Origin: Xenorhabdus stockiae | Lineage (GTDB): Bacteria > Pseudomonadota > Gammaproteobacteria > Enterobacterales > Enterobacteriaceae | Direction: 5' to 3' | Assembly: GCF_002632825.1 (NCBI RefSeq) | Contig: NZ_NJAJ01000006.1 | Coordinates: 1-64,000 of the forward strand | DNA: 64,000 nt | Part shown: piece after piece, positions 8,800 through 19,822 of the stretch | Layout of the letters: every line of letters starts with the position of its first letter | Numbering within the stretch: position 1 is the stretch's first letter | The notes under the pieces: generated by a model | The model's database searches: none | Told to the model about the DNA's origin: nothing | The model's input: only the letters and a program-made list of their open reading frames with translations | Program-made: the position numbers and the translations under genes

Positions 8800-10347
8800 G
8801 TGGTCGTTTATCCTCTTAATCCTGAACCTAAAGGGGCGGAATATCTCAAAGCAGCCCTAAGTGCGCCCGTTTATGACGTTGCTCAGGTTACGCCATTACA
8901 GGAAATGAAAAAAATCTCCGCTCGTTTAAATAACACCATTTTGGTTAAACGGGAAGATCGTCAGTTGGTACACAGTTTCAAACTGCGTGGTGCCTACGCG
9001 ATGATTGCCAGCCTGACGGAAGAACAAAAAGTCAGGGGAGTTATTACGGCATCAGCAGGCAATCATGCACAGGGCGTTGCCTTATCCGCCAGTAAAGTGG
9101 GTATCAGAGCGACTATTGTGATGCCGGTAGCGACAGCCGATATTAAAGTTGATGCTGTGCGCAGTCTGGGTGGTGAAGTGCTGTTACATGGTGCGAATTT
9201 CGATGAAGCAAAAGCCAAAGCTATCGAAATGGCAAAGGAACACAGGTATACATTTGTCCCTCCTTTTGATCACCCGGCAGTCATTGCCGGTCAGGCAACT
9301 TTGGCAATGGAATTGTTACAGCAGGATGTTCACCTTGATCGTATTTTTGTTCCGGTTGGCGGTGGCGGGTTAATTGCAGGTGTTGCTGTTCTGATTAAAC
9401 AACTTGTACCAGAAATGAAAATTATTGGGGTAGAAGCAGAGGATTCTGCCTGCCTGAAAGCAGCACTGGAAGCCGGACATCCGGTCGATTTACCGAGAGT
9501 GGGTTTATTTGCGGAAGGTGTTGCCGTCAAGCGTATTGGGGATGAAACATTCCGCCTTTGTCAGAAATATGTTGATGATGTCATTACAGTTGATAGCGAT
9601 GCTATTTGTGCTGCCATGAAAGATATTTTTGAAGACGTGCGTGCCATTGCTGAACCTTCTGGTGCTTTGGCACTGGCAGGATTGAAGAAATACGTCCAGC
9701 AGCATCAAATCAAGGGAGAAAGGCTCGCGCATATTCTTTCTGGTGCGAATGTGAACTTCCATGGTTTACGTTATGTTTCAGAGCGTTGCGAACTGGGAGA
9801 GCAGCGTGAGGCTTTGCTGGCAGTCACTATTCCTGAACAGAAAGGCAGTTTCCTGACATTTTGTCAGATGCTGGGAAGCCGTTTTGTGACAGAATTCAGT
9901 TATCGTTATTCGGATTCTGCCGAACCAAATAAGGCTCGCGTTTTTGTCGGTATCAGACTGAATCGTGGAAATACGGAACGTATTGAAATTATTGAAGAGT
10001 TAAAAGCGGCAGGTTATCAGGTCGCTGATTTGACCGATGATGAAATGGCGAAACTGCATGTCCGCTATATGATTGGCGGCAGGCCATCCAAGCCGTTGCA
10101 GGAGCGATTATTCAGCTTTGCTTTCCCTGAATCGCCGGGCGCTTTGCTGAAATTTTTACAGACATTAGGGGCGCACTGGAATATCACGCTGTTTCATTAT
10201 CGTAGTCATGGCACGGATTATGGACGAGTATTGACGGCTTTTGAACTTTCAGAGGAAGAACTCCGTTTTGACCGACATCTGGATGAGTTAGGCTACGAAT
10301 ATCATGATGAGACGAATAATCCCTCATTTAATTTGCTGTTGAGATAG
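8800..10347 (+). CDS. ilvA: Threonine deaminase (biosynthetic), IlvA
   Basis: A protein of 515 residues that converts L-threonine to 2-oxobutyrate, the committed step of isoleucine synthesis. A fold-type II PLP domain occupies about residues 1-320, with the PLP lysine in HSFKLRGAY (K61) and the phosphate-binding loop VPVGGGGL. Two ACT-like regulatory domains follow (about 325-510), which in the family bind isoleucine (inhibitor) and valine (activator). Translation starts at GTG 8800, 2 nt after the ilvD stop, with GGGAGG upstream. Confidence 0.96.
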   Translation: MVVYPLNPEPKGAEYLKAALSAPVYDVAQVTPLQEMKKISARLNNTILVKREDRQLVHSFKLRGAYAMIASLTEEQKVRGVITASAGNHAQGVALSASKVGIRATIVMPVATADIKVDAVRSLGGEVLLHGANFDEAKAKAIEMAKEHRYTFVPPFDHPAVIAGQATLAMELLQQDVHLDRIFVPVGGGGLIAGVAVLIKQLVPEMKIIGVEAEDSACLKAALEAGHPVDLPRVGLFAEGVAVKRIGDETFRLCQKYVDDVITVDSDAICAAMKDIFEDVRAIAEPSGALALAGLKKYVQQHQIKGERLAHILSGANVNFHGLRYVSERCELGEQREALLAVTIPEQKGSFLTFCQMLGSRFVTEFSYRYSDSAEPNKARVFVGIRLNRGNTERIEIIEELKAAGYQVADLTDDEMAKLHVRYMIGGRPSKPLQERLFSFAFPESPGALLKFLQTLGAHWNITLFHYRSHGTDYGRVLTAFELSEEELRFDRHLDELGYEYHDETNNPSFNLLLR

Positions 10348-10374
10348 GAATACTCGGGCCTGTGGGAAACAGAG

Positions 10375-10398
10375 ATAGCGCCATAACAGGCGCTATTA
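10375..10398. terminator. Possible terminator between ilvA and ilvY
   Basis: ATAGCGCC pairs perfectly with GGCGCTAT around a 6-nt loop (10375-10396), in the 83-bp gap of the convergent genes. The following T tract is weak (TAGTTTAAT), so it may act partly through Rho or only as a 3' protecting stem. Confidence 0.5.
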
Positions 10399-10430
10399 GT
10401 TTAATGATGAAATTTCTTCTGTTCTTATCA

Positions 10431-11342
10431 TCATCCAATGCTTGATGAATGACTATCAGACGATAGCAACCGCCAAAATGCTTTTATCAACGGCTCATTC
10501 AGCCGCTTGCTTAGTGCACAAACGCCTAATTCAAATGGTTCAACCAACGAAATATTTTCCAGCAGCGATATACGGCTGCGTACCGGTTCAGGGCTGTTTT
10601 CAACGACAACCGCAGGAATGAGAGCGATACCGCAACCTAAAGCAACCATCGATACAATGGCTTCATGGCCTGAAACGGTTGCATAAATTTGTGGATGATT
10701 AATTTTGTGGCGGCGGAACCAAAGCTCAATACGCTTACGAGAGGGACCATGTTCCGGCAGAATGAATGGGATCTCATTCCAGTCAGGATATTCTTGTGTG
10801 GCTAATGATCTCACAGCACAGGGTAAAGCCGGGGCGATTAGGACTAGCGGGATTTCGCCAATCTTGGTAAAACTGATGTTATCAGGCAGTTTCTCAGGTT
10901 TACCTGCAATACCCAAATCCGCTTCTTCAGACTGGATTTTATCAACGGCATCGGCGGCATCGCCTGTTGTCAGTTTGATCTCCACCAAAGGGTGTTCCGC
11001 CCGGAATTTATCCAGAACCTGAGGAAGGTGGCTATAAGCGGCTGTCACTGAACAGAAAAGGCGTAATTCTCCCGTTAATGACGGGCTTTGGTGATTCAGC
11101 GAGTGAAGCAGTTGCTGATATTGTAATAATGTATGCTGGGCAAATTGTTTTAGCTGTTCGCCCGCAGTGGTGAGTTTTACTGTCCGGTTATCCCGCAGAA
11201 ACAGTGGGTGAGCCAATTGATCTTCAAGGCGCTGAATTTGGCGTGAAAGCGTAGAAGGGCTGACATGCATTGCTTTAGCCGTGCGGCCAAAATGACAACT
11301 TTCTGCAAGATGTAAAAACAGTTTTAAATCACGTAGATCCAT
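10431..11342 (-). CDS. ilvY: LysR-type activator of ilvC, IlvY
   Basis: A protein of 303 residues with an N-terminal LysR helix-turn-helix (MDLRDLKLFLHLAESCHFGRTA...VSPSTLSRQIQRLE) and a C-terminal effector domain. It is the known activator of the divergent ilvC gene and represses itself. Its inducers in E. coli are acetolactate and acetohydroxybutyrate, the IlvC substrates. The divergent arrangement with 166 bp between start codons supports the same circuit. Confidence 0.95.
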   Translation of the reverse strand: MDLRDLKLFLHLAESCHFGRTAKAMHVSPSTLSRQIQRLEDQLAHPLFLRDNRTVKLTTAGEQLKQFAQHTLLQYQQLLHSLNHQSPSLTGELRLFCSVTAAYSHLPQVLDKFRAEHPLVEIKLTTGDAADAVDKIQSEEADLGIAGKPEKLPDNISFTKIGEIPLVLIAPALPCAVRSLATQEYPDWNEIPFILPEHGPSRKRIELWFRRHKINHPQIYATVSGHEAIVSMVALGCGIALIPAVVVENSPEPVRSRISLLENISLVEPFELGVCALSKRLNEPLIKAFWRLLSSDSHSSSIG

Positions 11343-11398
11343 CGTTTCAGTGCCTTCTGCTGAAAGTTTTTTCTGTAAATTGTCTCAAAAAAGATATG

Positions 11399-11413
11399 TT
11401 GCGTAAACTGCAA
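11399..11413. promoter_or_regulatory. Candidate IlvY operator in the ilvY-ilvC spacer
   Basis: TTGC-N7-GCAA, a dyad of the LysR T-N11-A type, lies near the middle of the divergent spacer. A looser TTG...CAA pair (TTGTCAATAT...AAGCAA) lies just downstream toward ilvC. IlvY is known to bind tandem operators here in E. coli. The assignment is from position and symmetry only. Confidence 0.45.
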
Positions 11414-11508
11414 TATAGTCTTGTCAATATATCAATTTAAGCAATGTCTTTCATGGCATATATTGGCTGAATGCAAACAACATCACACCTAATTATATCG
11501 GAGTCACC

Positions 11509-12987
11509 ATGGCTAATTATTTTGATACATTGAATTTACGCCAGCAGTTGGCGCAGCTGGGCAAATGCCGTTTTATGGCAAGAGAAGAATTTGCTGACGA
11601 GGCAGGGTATTTAAAAGGCAAGAAAGTGGTGATTGTCGGGTGTGGTGCTCAAGGCCTGAATCAGGGGCTTAATATGCGTGACTCCGGTCTGGATATTGCC
11701 TATGCCCTGCGTAAAGAAGCCATTGAAGAAAAACGGGCTTCGTGGCGCAAGGCAACTGAAAATGGTTTCAGAGTCGGTACCTATGAAGAGTTGATCCCAC
11801 AGGCTGATTTGGTTATTAACCTGACGCCCGACAAACAACACTCTGCCGTTGTTCAGGCTGTTCAGCCATTGATGAAAGAAGGTGCTGCGCTGGGGTATTC
11901 CCACGGTTTTAATATTGTCGAAGTAGGTGAACAGGTTCGCAAAGATATTACTGTTGTGATGGTTGCTCCGAAGTGTCCGGGAACGGAAGTGCGTGAAGAA
12001 TATAAGCGTGGTTTTGGTGTTCCGACTCTGCTTGCTGTACATCCGGAAAACGATGTAAAAGGCGAAGGGATGGCAATTGCGAAAGCATGGGCAGCAGCAA
12101 CCGGAGGCCATCGGGCAGGCGTTCTGGAATCCTCATTTGTCGCAGAAGTAAAATCTGACTTGATGGGTGAGCAGACCATTCTGTGTGGCATGTTACAGGC
12201 AGGTTCTCTGCTGTGTTATGACAAGCTGGTGGCTGATGGCGCAGAGCCGGGTTATGCCGGTAAACTTATCCAGTTTGGCTGGGAAACTATCACTGAAGCC
12301 CTGAAACAGGGTGGGATTACTCTGATGATGGACAGGCTTTCCAATCCGGCAAAACTGAGGGCTTATGCGCTTTCGGAACAGTTGAAAGCTATTCTGACTC
12401 CGTTATTCCAGAAACATATGGATGATATTATTTCCGGCCAATTCTCTTCAGGCATGATGGCGGATTGGGCGAATGACGATAAGGATTTGTTGAACTGGAG
12501 AGCTGAAACCGGTCAGACACCATTTGAAAACTATCCTGATTACAGCGGTCATATCAGCGAGCAGGAATACTTTGATCATGGTGTATTAATGATTGCCATG
12601 GTTAAAGCCGGGGTTGAGCTGGCATTTGAAACAATGGTGGATTCAGGCATCATCGAAGAGTCTGCTTATTATGAGTCACTGCATGAACTGCCATTGATTG
12701 CGAATACCATTGCTCGTAAACGTCTCTACGAAATGAACGTCGTCATCTCTGATACGGCTGAATACGGTAACTACCTGTTCTCTTATGTGGCAGTACCTCT
12801 GTTACAGAAAGAATTTATGTCATCTTTACAGGCAGGGGATTTAGGTAAAGCTGTTGCTGATAATGGTATCGATAATGCTCAGTTGCGTGATGTTAACGAT
12901 GCGATTCGTAACCACCCGATTGAAACTATAGGCCGGACTTTGCGTGGTTATATGACTGATATGAAACGCATTGCTGTTGGCGGATAA
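11509..12987 (+). CDS. ilvC: Ketol-acid reductoisomerase (class II), IlvC
   Basis: A protein of 492 residues, the long enteric class II form. It isomerises and reduces acetolactate or acetohydroxybutyrate with NADPH and Mg2+. The Rossmann motif [14 protein letters not shown] lies near residues 36-49, followed by the NADPH-phosphate-binding [15 protein letters not shown]. The duplicated C-terminal knotted domain holds the metal ligands in [20 protein letters not shown] 11509 follows a CGGAG ribosome site. It is transcribed alone, with a strong terminator downstream. Confidence 0.97.
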   Translation: MANYFDTLNLRQQLAQLGKCRFMAREEFADEAGYLKGKKVVIVGCGAQGLNQGLNMRDSGLDIAYALRKEAIEEKRASWRKATENGFRVGTYEELIPQADLVINLTPDKQHSAVVQAVQPLMKEGAALGYSHGFNIVEVGEQVRKDITVVMVAPKCPGTEVREEYKRGFGVPTLLAVHPENDVKGEGMAIAKAWAAATGGHRAGVLESSFVAEVKSDLMGEQTILCGMLQAGSLLCYDKLVADGAEPGYAGKLIQFGWETITEALKQGGITLMMDRLSNPAKLRAYALSEQLKAILTPLFQKHMDDIISGQFSSGMMADWANDDKDLLNWRAETGQTPFENYPDYSGHISEQEYFDHGVLMIAMVKAGVELAFETMVDSGIIEESAYYESLHELPLIANTIARKRLYEMNVVISDTAEYGNYLFSYVAVPLLQKEFMSSLQAGDLGKAVADNGIDNAQLRDVNDAIRNHPIETIGRTLRGYMTDMKRIAVGG

Positions 12988-12999
12988 TTCTGATGATGC

Positions 13000-13034
13000 T
13001 ATGCCCGATACATCGTATCGGGCATACTATTTTC
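13000..13034 (+). terminator. Terminator of ilvC
   Basis: A perfect 12-bp stem (TATGCCCGATAC with GTATCGGGCATA, loop ATC) is followed by CTATTTTCCT. It lies 13 nt after the ilvC stop. The stem may also serve the convergent HDAC-like gene. Confidence 0.85.
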
Positions 13035-13044
13035 CTCGTTCGGG

Positions 13045-14160
13045 CTACAAATGAAATCTCTGTTTCAGCGCATCAATTTCCTGACGCTGGAATGTGTTAA
13101 AATGTTCCCTTGGCTGTTGCCTCTGGACCATTTCCAGTAAAGGATCCTGAACTTCCGTGCGAACGCCGCTTAATTCTTCCAGCACAGCCAGACCACAGAA
13201 AGGTACATAGAGTTCTGAATAACCACCTTCATGGACAACAACCAGCTTACCATCACATAATTCATCAGCTGTCTGCTGTATTTTGCGCGTCATTTCTCGG
13301 AAGCTGTCACTGTGTAATTGCATGCGAGCCAGCGGGTCCATGGCATTGGCATCATAGCCACTGGCGACAATAATCAACTCAGGCTGGTAACGGTATAATG
13401 CGGGCAGGACGATTTGATCCATGGCATACATGTAGCTGTTGTGTCCGGCTCCGGCCATCAATGGAATATTGATATTGAAACCTTCTCCTTTATCCGCACC
13501 GATATCGTCTTCTCCACTATATCCTTCGGGATAGCAACCATCCTGATGCAGGGAAATAGTTAAAACGTCATCACGTTCGCAAAAAATATGTTGTGTTCCG
13601 TTACCGTGGTGAACATCCCAGTCAACGACTGCAACCCGCCCAAGCCCAAACTGCTTTTTGGCTCGTTCAATGGCGAGGGGAATATTGGCGAAATAACAAA
13701 AACCCATTGCTTGATCTGGCAGGCAATGGTGTCCGGGAGGTCGGGAAAGGCTATAGGCGTTATCGAGTTCACCATGCAGGACGGCCTCTACCGCAGCACA
13801 GGTCAGTCCGGCAGACAGTTTAGCTATTTCATAGCTGCCAGCCCCTACAGGTGCTGCGTGCCCAAGCAAACCGGTTCCATTATCGCTCATAGACTTAAAA
13901 CGTTGTAAATACTCGGTTGGGTGGATGAGTTTTAAGGTCGCTTCATCAAGAGGATCAGCACCTGATAGCTGCAATGAACGGCTTAAACCAGAAACATCCA
14001 TTAAATTTTTCATTCTGCGTTTGGTTTCTGGTGATTCAGCATGCCCCGACCCAGAAGGAGGTTGTATCCATCCTCCAACAGGAAGCATGACAACATGCTG
14101 TATGCCGGAATTGTGCCAGAAGCAGCTTTCATCAAAGAAAAAACCGGTTTTTCGTAACAT
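13045..14160 (-). CDS. Class II histone-deacetylase-like zinc amidohydrolase
   Basis: A protein of 371 residues of the arginase/deacetylase fold, in the group that contains acetylpolyamine amidohydrolases, AcuC and class II HDACs. The active site is complete: RPPGHH (H144, H145), the zinc ligands in DWDVHHGNG (D182, H184) and GYDAN (D270), and the catalytic tyrosine in EGGY (Y314). The enzyme should remove acetyl or other acyl groups from an amine. The substrate (polyamine, lysine or small molecule) cannot be told from the sequence. It stands alone between ilvC and rep, where E. coli has ppiC and other genes, so it is an accessory gene at this locus. The start is taken as the ATG at 14160. 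Confidence 0.85.
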   Translation of the reverse strand: MLRKTGFFFDESCFWHNSGIQHVVMLPVGGWIQPPSGSGHAESPETKRRMKNLMDVSGLSRSLQLSGADPLDEATLKLIHPTEYLQRFKSMSDNGTGLLGHAAPVGAGSYEIAKLSAGLTCAAVEAVLHGELDNAYSLSRPPGHHCLPDQAMGFCYFANIPLAIERAKKQFGLGRVAVVDWDVHHGNGTQHIFCERDDVLTISLHQDGCYPEGYSGEDDIGADKGEGFNINIPLMAGAGHNSYMYAMDQIVLPALYRYQPELIIVASGYDANAMDPLARMQLHSDSFREMTRKIQQTADELCDGKLVVVHEGGYSELYVPFCGLAVLEELSGVRTEVQDPLLEMVQRQQPREHFNTFQRQEIDALKQRFHL

Positions 14161-14405
14161 ATTGCATCCTATTTGACAGGTTTTATGACATTGTTATTTA
14201 TTACATATAGAAAAGTAGTAAATCTATTACGGATTAGGAATTTTAAGATCGATAAAATAATAATTTTTGATTGTTGAGTATTAGATTCACTCAAGAATAA
14301 ATCATCGTAGTGGCCTGACTGGTGAAGAAAAACGCCTTATTACATGGCTTTCTGCTACAATTTCGTTCCTTACTTTTTTCATCCTGATATAACTTTCAAA
14401 ACAGT

Positions 14406-16436
14406 ATGCGATTAAATCCCAGCCAACAACAAGCGGTTGAATTTGTGACAGGGCCTTGTCTGGTTCTGGCAGGTGCAGGCTCCGGTAAGACCAGAGTTAT
14501 CACCAATAAAATAGCCCATCTGATACGTGCCTGCGGTTATCAAGCCCGCCATATTGCGGCGGTGACCTTTACCAACAAAGCTGCACGAGAAATGAAAGAA
14601 CGTGTGGCACAGACATTAGGACGTAAGGAAACCAGAGGCCTGATGATTTCCACTTTTCATACGTTGGGATTGGAAATCATTAAGCGTGAATATAAAGCGT
14701 TGGGCATGAAGAGTAATTTCTCTTTGTTCGACGATCAGGATCAAATGGCTTTGCTGAAAGATTTGACGGCGGATTTACTGGAGGAAGACAAAGATCTATT
14801 ACAAAAACTGATCTCAAGTATTTCTGGCTGGAAAAATGATCTGATGTCACCGGAGCAGGTAATCAGGCAGGCTCGCTCAGAACAGGAACATTACTTTGCT
14901 GAGTGTTATCGGCGTTATGATTTACACTTGAACAGTTGTAATGTGCTCGACTTTGATGATCTGATCACTAAACCAACGTTACTGTTAATGCGGGATGAAG
15001 AAGTCAGGGAGCGCTGGCAGAATAGAATTCGTTATCTGCTGGTGGATGAATATCAGGACACCAACACCAGCCAGTATCAGCTGGTAAAATTGTTGGTTGG
15101 CAACCGGGCACGTTTTACGGTGGTTGGTGATGATGATCAATCAATTTATTCTTGGCGCGGTGCCCGTCCACAAAACCTGATCCTGTTAAAAGAAGATTTT
15201 CCTCAGCTTAATGTGATCAAGCTGGAGCAGAATTACCGCTCATCAGGGAGAATACTGAAATCGGCAAATATTCTGATTGCAAATAATCCCCACGTTTTCG
15301 AGAAAAAACTGTTTTCTGAATTGGGCTATGGTGATCCTCTTCGTGTGATCGAAGCCAATAATGAAGATCATGAAGCTGAACGCGTAGTCGGTGAGTTGAT
15401 CGCACATCACTTTATCAATAAAACCGATTATAAGGATTACGCAATCCTGTATCGCGGTAATCATCAATCCCGCATTTTTGAAAAAATGCTGATGCAAAGC
15501 CGTATACCGTATCGTATTTCTGGTGGAACTTCATTTTTTTCCCGGCCGGAAATTAAGGACTTACTTTCTTATTTGCGCGTACTGACTAATCCTGATGATG
15601 ACAGCGCTTTTCTACGGGTTGTCAATACACCACGTAGAGAAATAGGTGCGGTGACGGTTCAGAAGCTAGGCGAATGGGCCAAGCAGCGTAACAAAAGTCT
15701 GTATCATGCCAGTTTCGATCTTGGTCTGGAGCAGAATCTCTCTGGTCGTGGATTGGCAGCCTTACAGCGCTTTACCCACTGGATAAATGAAATTTCACAT
15801 CAGGCAGAACGAGATCCATTGTTAGCTGTGAGGGATTTATTGCATGGCATGGATTACGAAAGTTGGTTGCATGAAACTTCCCCCAGCCCTAAAGCGGCTG
15901 AAATGAGGATGAAGAATGTTAACCAGCTTTTTACCTGGATGAGTGAGATGTTCGAAGGGGATGACCTGAATGAACCGATGACACTTTCTCAGGTCGTAGC
16001 CCGCTTCACTCTGCGGGATATGTTGGAGCGCGGAGAGGAAAGTGAGGAGTCGGATCAGGTACAGCTTATGACGCTACATGCTTCCAAAGGGCTAGAATTC
16101 CCTTATGTTTTTATGGTGGGTATGGAAGAGGGATTATTGCCACATCAGAGCAGTATTGATGAAGATAATATTGAGGAAGAACGACGTTTGGCGTATGTCG
16201 GTATTACCCGCGCCCAGCGTGAACTCTTTCTCACCCTGAGTAAAGAGCGCCGTCAGTACGGGGAACTAATACGCCCGGAACCGAGTCGGTTTCTGTTAGA
16301 GCTGCCTCAGGATGATCTGGACTGGCCGCAAGGCAAGAAAGTGGTCAGTGCAGAAGAACGCATGAAACGGGGGCAGTCACGTCTTGCTGATATCAAATCC
16401 CGTTTTGGCCTTGGGCAGAAAACGGGCGGTGACTGA
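14406..16436 (+). CDS. rep: ATP-dependent DNA helicase Rep
   Basis: An SF1A 3'-5' helicase of 676 residues that clears proteins ahead of the replication fork and helps restart. Motif I is GAGSGKTR (about residues 22-29), motif II is [10 protein letters not shown], motif III is [15 protein letters not shown] and motif VI is VGITRAQ. It is closer to Rep than to UvrD: it starts [14 protein letters not shown] and ends with a short basic tail instead of the UvrD C-terminal domain. It converges with gppA over a strong hairpin. Confidence 0.97.
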   Translation: MRLNPSQQQAVEFVTGPCLVLAGAGSGKTRVITNKIAHLIRACGYQARHIAAVTFTNKAAREMKERVAQTLGRKETRGLMISTFHTLGLEIIKREYKALGMKSNFSLFDDQDQMALLKDLTADLLEEDKDLLQKLISSISGWKNDLMSPEQVIRQARSEQEHYFAECYRRYDLHLNSCNVLDFDDLITKPTLLLMRDEEVRERWQNRIRYLLVDEYQDTNTSQYQLVKLLVGNRARFTVVGDDDQSIYSWRGARPQNLILLKEDFPQLNVIKLEQNYRSSGRILKSANILIANNPHVFEKKLFSELGYGDPLRVIEANNEDHEAERVVGELIAHHFINKTDYKDYAILYRGNHQSRIFEKMLMQSRIPYRISGGTSFFSRPEIKDLLSYLRVLTNPDDDSAFLRVVNTPRREIGAVTVQKLGEWAKQRNKSLYHASFDLGLEQNLSGRGLAALQRFTHWINEISHQAERDPLLAVRDLLHGMDYESWLHETSPSPKAAEMRMKNVNQLFTWMSEMFEGDDLNEPMTLSQVVARFTLRDMLERGEESEESDQVQLMTLHASKGLEFPYVFMVGMEEGLLPHQSSIDEDNIEEERRLAYVGITRAQRELFLTLSKERRQYGELIRPEPSRFLLELPQDDLDWPQGKKVVSAEERMKRGQSRLADIKSRFGLGQKTGGD

Positions 16437-16458
16437 TCTCGTCAGGAAAACCTGCCGT

Positions 16459-16518
16459 AATCCCTCGCCCCTGCTGTATTTTCAGGCATGTATCTGGGGT
16501 GAGGGATTCATTTTTTTA
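16459..16518 (+). terminator. Terminator after rep
   Basis: AATCCCTC and CCCC pair with GGGG and GAGGGATT on either side of a 24-nt loop. The stem is followed by CATTTTTTT (16509-16517). It lies between the convergent rep and gppA genes. Confidence 0.85.
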
Positions 16519-16531
16519 TAAGGTGCCGGGT

Positions 16532-18040
16532 TTATCCCAAATGAGTGTTGCTCTGCTCTTCAATAAAAAGTGGCCAGTGGACATAATGTTGCCATGTACT
16601 TTCCTGATGCAGAATTTCAGCCCTGAGAGGATGCTGGGCTTGCCACTGATATGGAAGCGTGATGGTAAGCGTTTCATTTTCAGCCTGTAAACGCAGAGCA
16701 GACAAAGAGTCATCCTGCCGTCGGCTGGCGAAAATAATGGCGAGACGCAGTAAACGACACAATCGCAGTGCCAGCTGTGCCGGTAAGGCATTTTGCTGAT
16801 TCAGTGATGCTAAATCGATAGCTCCGCTCTGATTTTGCAATAATGTCGCTAGCAGGCGTTTTTGAGCAGGGGTGTAACCGGGTAGATCTAAATGACTAAT
16901 CAGATAAGCAGAATGAGCCGGCCCCTGACGGAAATCGATACACAGGCCGATTTCATGCAGCAAACAAACACTGACTAACAGTTCCCGGCATCGCTCATCC
17001 AGTTCCCATGTTTTAGCAACTTGCTGAAAGAAATGTTCTGCCAGTTGTCTGACGCGCAGTGCCTGTTCTGCATCAATCTGAAAACGCTGCTGAATATTCT
17101 GTAGGGTTCTGGCCCGGACATCCTGCTCGACAGGTAATTCCAGCATTCCGTAAACCAGACCTTCCCGCAACGCGCCTCCTGCCAGAATCATGCTCTCAAT
17201 TTCTAATGCCTGAAAGATAGCAATCAGGATTGCGAGGCCACTTGGAAAAACCAGTGCCCGCTCCAGAGTCAGGCCATTTATTTCCAGCTCTTCCAGCTTC
17301 CCGCATTCAATCGCCTTAGATTTGAGTTGTTGCAGTTTGGGCAGAGTGATAAGTTCATCCATGCCCTGAGCAATCATTATCTCCTGAAGCGCCTGAACGG
17401 TGCCGGATGCTCCGACACAAATCTGCCAGCCCTGTTGCAGCAGTGTTGTGGTGACCGGAGCAAGGATCTGGTGAGCTGCCGCTTCTGCTTTGGCAAAGTT
17501 TTCTTCTGTCAGGCTGCGATCATTGAAATAACGTTCGAGCCAGGTAACACAACCCATCTCAAGGCTGAATAACTGTGTGGCATTTGCGCCTGTACCTGTA
17601 ACCAGCTCTGTACTGCCCCCGCCAATATCCACCACCAGACGCTCCTCCGGACCGCCTGTGGTGTGAGCAACGCCCTGATAAATCAGTCGGGCTTCTTCTT
17701 CCCCTCTGATAACTTTGACCGGGGAACCTAAGATTTCAGAGGCTTTCCCGACAAACTCACCGGAATTTTCAGCAAGTCGCAGTGTAGCTGTCGCGACAAC
17801 GCGGATCTGTGGAGCAGGAATATCCTGCAAATATTCCGCAAAAAGGCGAAGGCATTGCCATCCTCGTTCCATTGCCTGCTGTGATAAGTGGTTATTTTTA
17901 TCTAATCCAGCGGCCAGCCTGACCTTACGCTTGATTCGGGCAACCACCTGAATACTATCGGATACTCTGCGGACAACCAGCATATGAAAGCTGTTTGAGC
18001 CTAAATCGATAGCGGCATAGAGCGAAGAAGAACTCAGCAT
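16532..18040 (-). CDS. gppA: Guanosine pentaphosphatase / exopolyphosphatase GppA
   Basis: A protein of 502 residues of the Ppx/GppA family (actin-like ATPase fold). It converts pppGpp to ppGpp and can degrade polyphosphate, so it sets the balance of stringent-response signals. Visible motifs are [13 protein letters not shown] (phosphate 1), [10 protein letters not shown], the catalytic-glutamate loop [11 protein letters not shown], and [11 protein letters not shown] (phosphate 2). A C-terminal HD-like helical domain carries LLHEIGL. It is followed by rhlB in reverse order, as in E. coli (rhlB then gppA on the minus strand, 37 bp apart), so they may be co-transcribed. Confidence 0.96.
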   Translation of the reverse strand: MLSSSSLYAAIDLGSNSFHMLVVRRVSDSIQVVARIKRKVRLAAGLDKNNHLSQQAMERGWQCLRLFAEYLQDIPAPQIRVVATATLRLAENSGEFVGKASEILGSPVKVIRGEEEARLIYQGVAHTTGGPEERLVVDIGGGSTELVTGTGANATQLFSLEMGCVTWLERYFNDRSLTEENFAKAEAAAHQILAPVTTTLLQQGWQICVGASGTVQALQEIMIAQGMDELITLPKLQQLKSKAIECGKLEELEINGLTLERALVFPSGLAILIAIFQALEIESMILAGGALREGLVYGMLELPVEQDVRARTLQNIQQRFQIDAEQALRVRQLAEHFFQQVAKTWELDERCRELLVSVCLLHEIGLCIDFRQGPAHSAYLISHLDLPGYTPAQKRLLATLLQNQSGAIDLASLNQQNALPAQLALRLCRLLRLAIIFASRRQDDSLSALRLQAENETLTITLPYQWQAQHPLRAEILHQESTWQHYVHWPLFIEEQSNTHLG

Positions 18041-18077
18041 TTTGTTATTCCAGAATTACATTAATCAGCCTGAACAT

Positions 18078-19361
18078 TTATGGATTGCGTTTACGATTAC
18101 GAACAGTGTTTCCACGGCGTGGCATATTAGTGCGGCGTGGATGTCCCCCTGAACGCGAACGGTTACGGCGTTTGGGCACTGGTAAATCTTTCAGCAATGC
18201 ATCACTGTTATATTTGCTTACAGGGATCTGGTGCTGAATATATTCTTCAATAGCTGGCAGATTCAGCGCGTACTCTTCACAAGCCAAACTGATTGAATGA
18301 CCACTTTCGCCTGCTCGACCGGTTCGGCCAATGCGATGGACGTAGTCTTCACAGTCATCCGGCAAATCATAGTTAAATACGTGTGTTACTGATGGAATAT
18401 GCAGCCCGCGTGCAGCAACATCGGTAGCAACCAGAATATCCACATTCCCCAGACTGAACTCTTCCAGTATGCGCAGGCGTTTTTTCTGTGCGACATCACC
18501 GGTCAGCAGGCCGACACGATGACCATCGGCAGCCAGATGTGCCCAGATATCTTCACAGCGATGTTTGGTATTAGCAAAAATAATACAGCGGTCTGGCCAC
18601 TCTTCTTCCAACAGGGTCTGTAGCAGACTCATTTTCTCTTCATTGGAAGGATAAAACAGTTCTTCCTGAATGCGGTGCCCTGTTTTCTGTAATGGTTCGA
18701 CTTCGACATACTCAGGATTGTTCATCTGCTCAAAAGCTAACTCACGTACCCGATAAGAGAGTGTAGCGGAAAACAGCAGCGTCATACGCTGAGTCGCAGA
18801 AGGAATACGACGGAATAGCCAGCGGATATCCTTGATAAAACCAAGGTCATACATCCGATCCGCTTCATCCAGTACAACAACCTGAATAGCGCTGAGATTA
18901 ATATATCCCTGCTTAGCATAATCAATCAGGCGGCCTGTAGTACCAATGATGATATCAACACCGGCTTCCAGTACTTTTAGCTGCTTATCATAGCCATCTC
19001 CGCCATAAGCAAGCCCCATTTTCAGCCCGGTGGCTTCAGCCAGTTCTTCTGCATCAGAATAAATCTGGACAGCCAGTTCGCGGGTCGGAGCCATAATCAG
19101 CGCGCGTGGCTGATTGGTTTTATGATCCGCCGCAGCGGGGTGGCTTAGTAAATAATGAAAAGTAGACGTCAGAAATGCCAGCGTCTTACCCGTTCCTGTT
19201 TGTGCTTGCCCCGCAACATCTTGGCCTTCGACAGTAAAAGGCAATGTTAGCGCCTGTATTGGCGTACAGTTTGAAAAGCCCTTTTTATCAAGGGCTTCAA
19301 TGACCTTGGGGTGCAATGCGAAGTCGGAAAACTTCTTTTCTGTCAAATGTGTTTTGCTCAT
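18078..19361 (-). CDS. rhlB: ATP-dependent RNA helicase RhlB
   Basis: A DEAD-box helicase of 427 residues and a component of the RNA degradosome. The Q motif is [11 protein letters not shown]...CTPIQ, motif I is AQTGTGKT, motif II is VLDEADRM, motif III is SAT and motif VI is [10 protein letters not shown]. The C-terminal tail is basic and Arg-rich (RRNRSRSGG...[12 protein letters not shown]), the expected RNA- and RNase E-contact segment. It is divergent from trxA. Confidence 0.97.
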   Translation of the reverse strand: MSKTHLTEKKFSDFALHPKVIEALDKKGFSNCTPIQALTLPFTVEGQDVAGQAQTGTGKTLAFLTSTFHYLLSHPAAADHKTNQPRALIMAPTRELAVQIYSDAEELAEATGLKMGLAYGGDGYDKQLKVLEAGVDIIIGTTGRLIDYAKQGYINLSAIQVVVLDEADRMYDLGFIKDIRWLFRRIPSATQRMTLLFSATLSYRVRELAFEQMNNPEYVEVEPLQKTGHRIQEELFYPSNEEKMSLLQTLLEEEWPDRCIIFANTKHRCEDIWAHLAADGHRVGLLTGDVAQKKRLRILEEFSLGNVDILVATDVAARGLHIPSVTHVFNYDLPDDCEDYVHRIGRTGRAGESGHSISLACEEYALNLPAIEEYIQHQIPVSKYNSDALLKDLPVPKRRNRSRSGGHPRRTNMPRRGNTVRNRKRNP

Positions 19362-19480
19362 AGTGTGGTAGAATATCAGCTAACTATTGCTTTAAGAAAG
19401 TGTATCCGCTGAAATAAAGACACCTTATGTTGGTTAATGTAGACTGATAACCTAAAAGATTTTACTTTGGAGTCCAATTA

Positions 19481-19822
19481 ATGAGTGAAAAGATTGTGAG
19501 TGCTGGCGTTATTCATCTGGCAGACAGTGACTTTAATGAAGATAAACTGCAATCAGAAGGTATTGTTCTGGTTGATTTTTGGGCAGAATGGTGTGGTCCT
19601 TGCAAAATGGTCGCTCCTATTCTGGATGAAATCGCGGCAGAATATGCAGGTAAGCTGACTGTTGCTAAACTGAATGTTGATGATCACACCGAAACCGCAC
19701 CAAAATTTGGTATCCGTGGTATCCCGACACTGATTCTGTTTAAAGACGGTGAGAAAGTCGCAGTAAAAGTGGGAGCTTTGTCAAAAACTCAACTGAAAGA
19801 ATTTTTGGAGCCATACCTCTAA
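19481..19822 (+). CDS. trxA: Thioredoxin 1
   Basis: A protein of 113 residues with the redox motif WCGPC (C38 and C41) and the cis-proline loop GIRGIPT. It reduces disulphides in cytoplasmic proteins, including ribonucleotide reductase. It is 4 residues longer than E. coli TrxA because of an N-terminal insertion (SAGV after MSEKIV). A good TTTGGAG ribosome site precedes ATG 19481. No clear terminator follows, so part of the transcription may run on into the rho leader. Confidence 0.97.
   Translation: MSEKIVSAGVIHLADSDFNEDKLQSEGIVLVDFWAEWCGPCKMVAPILDEIAAEYAGKLTVAKLNVDDHTETAPKFGIRGIPTLILFKDGEKVAVKVGALSKTQLKEFLEPYL

Noticed and set aside
11611-12111. A 166-codon reading frame antisense to ilvC
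   Set aside because: Shadow of ilvC codon bias. No motif, no promoter and no homology that I can see.
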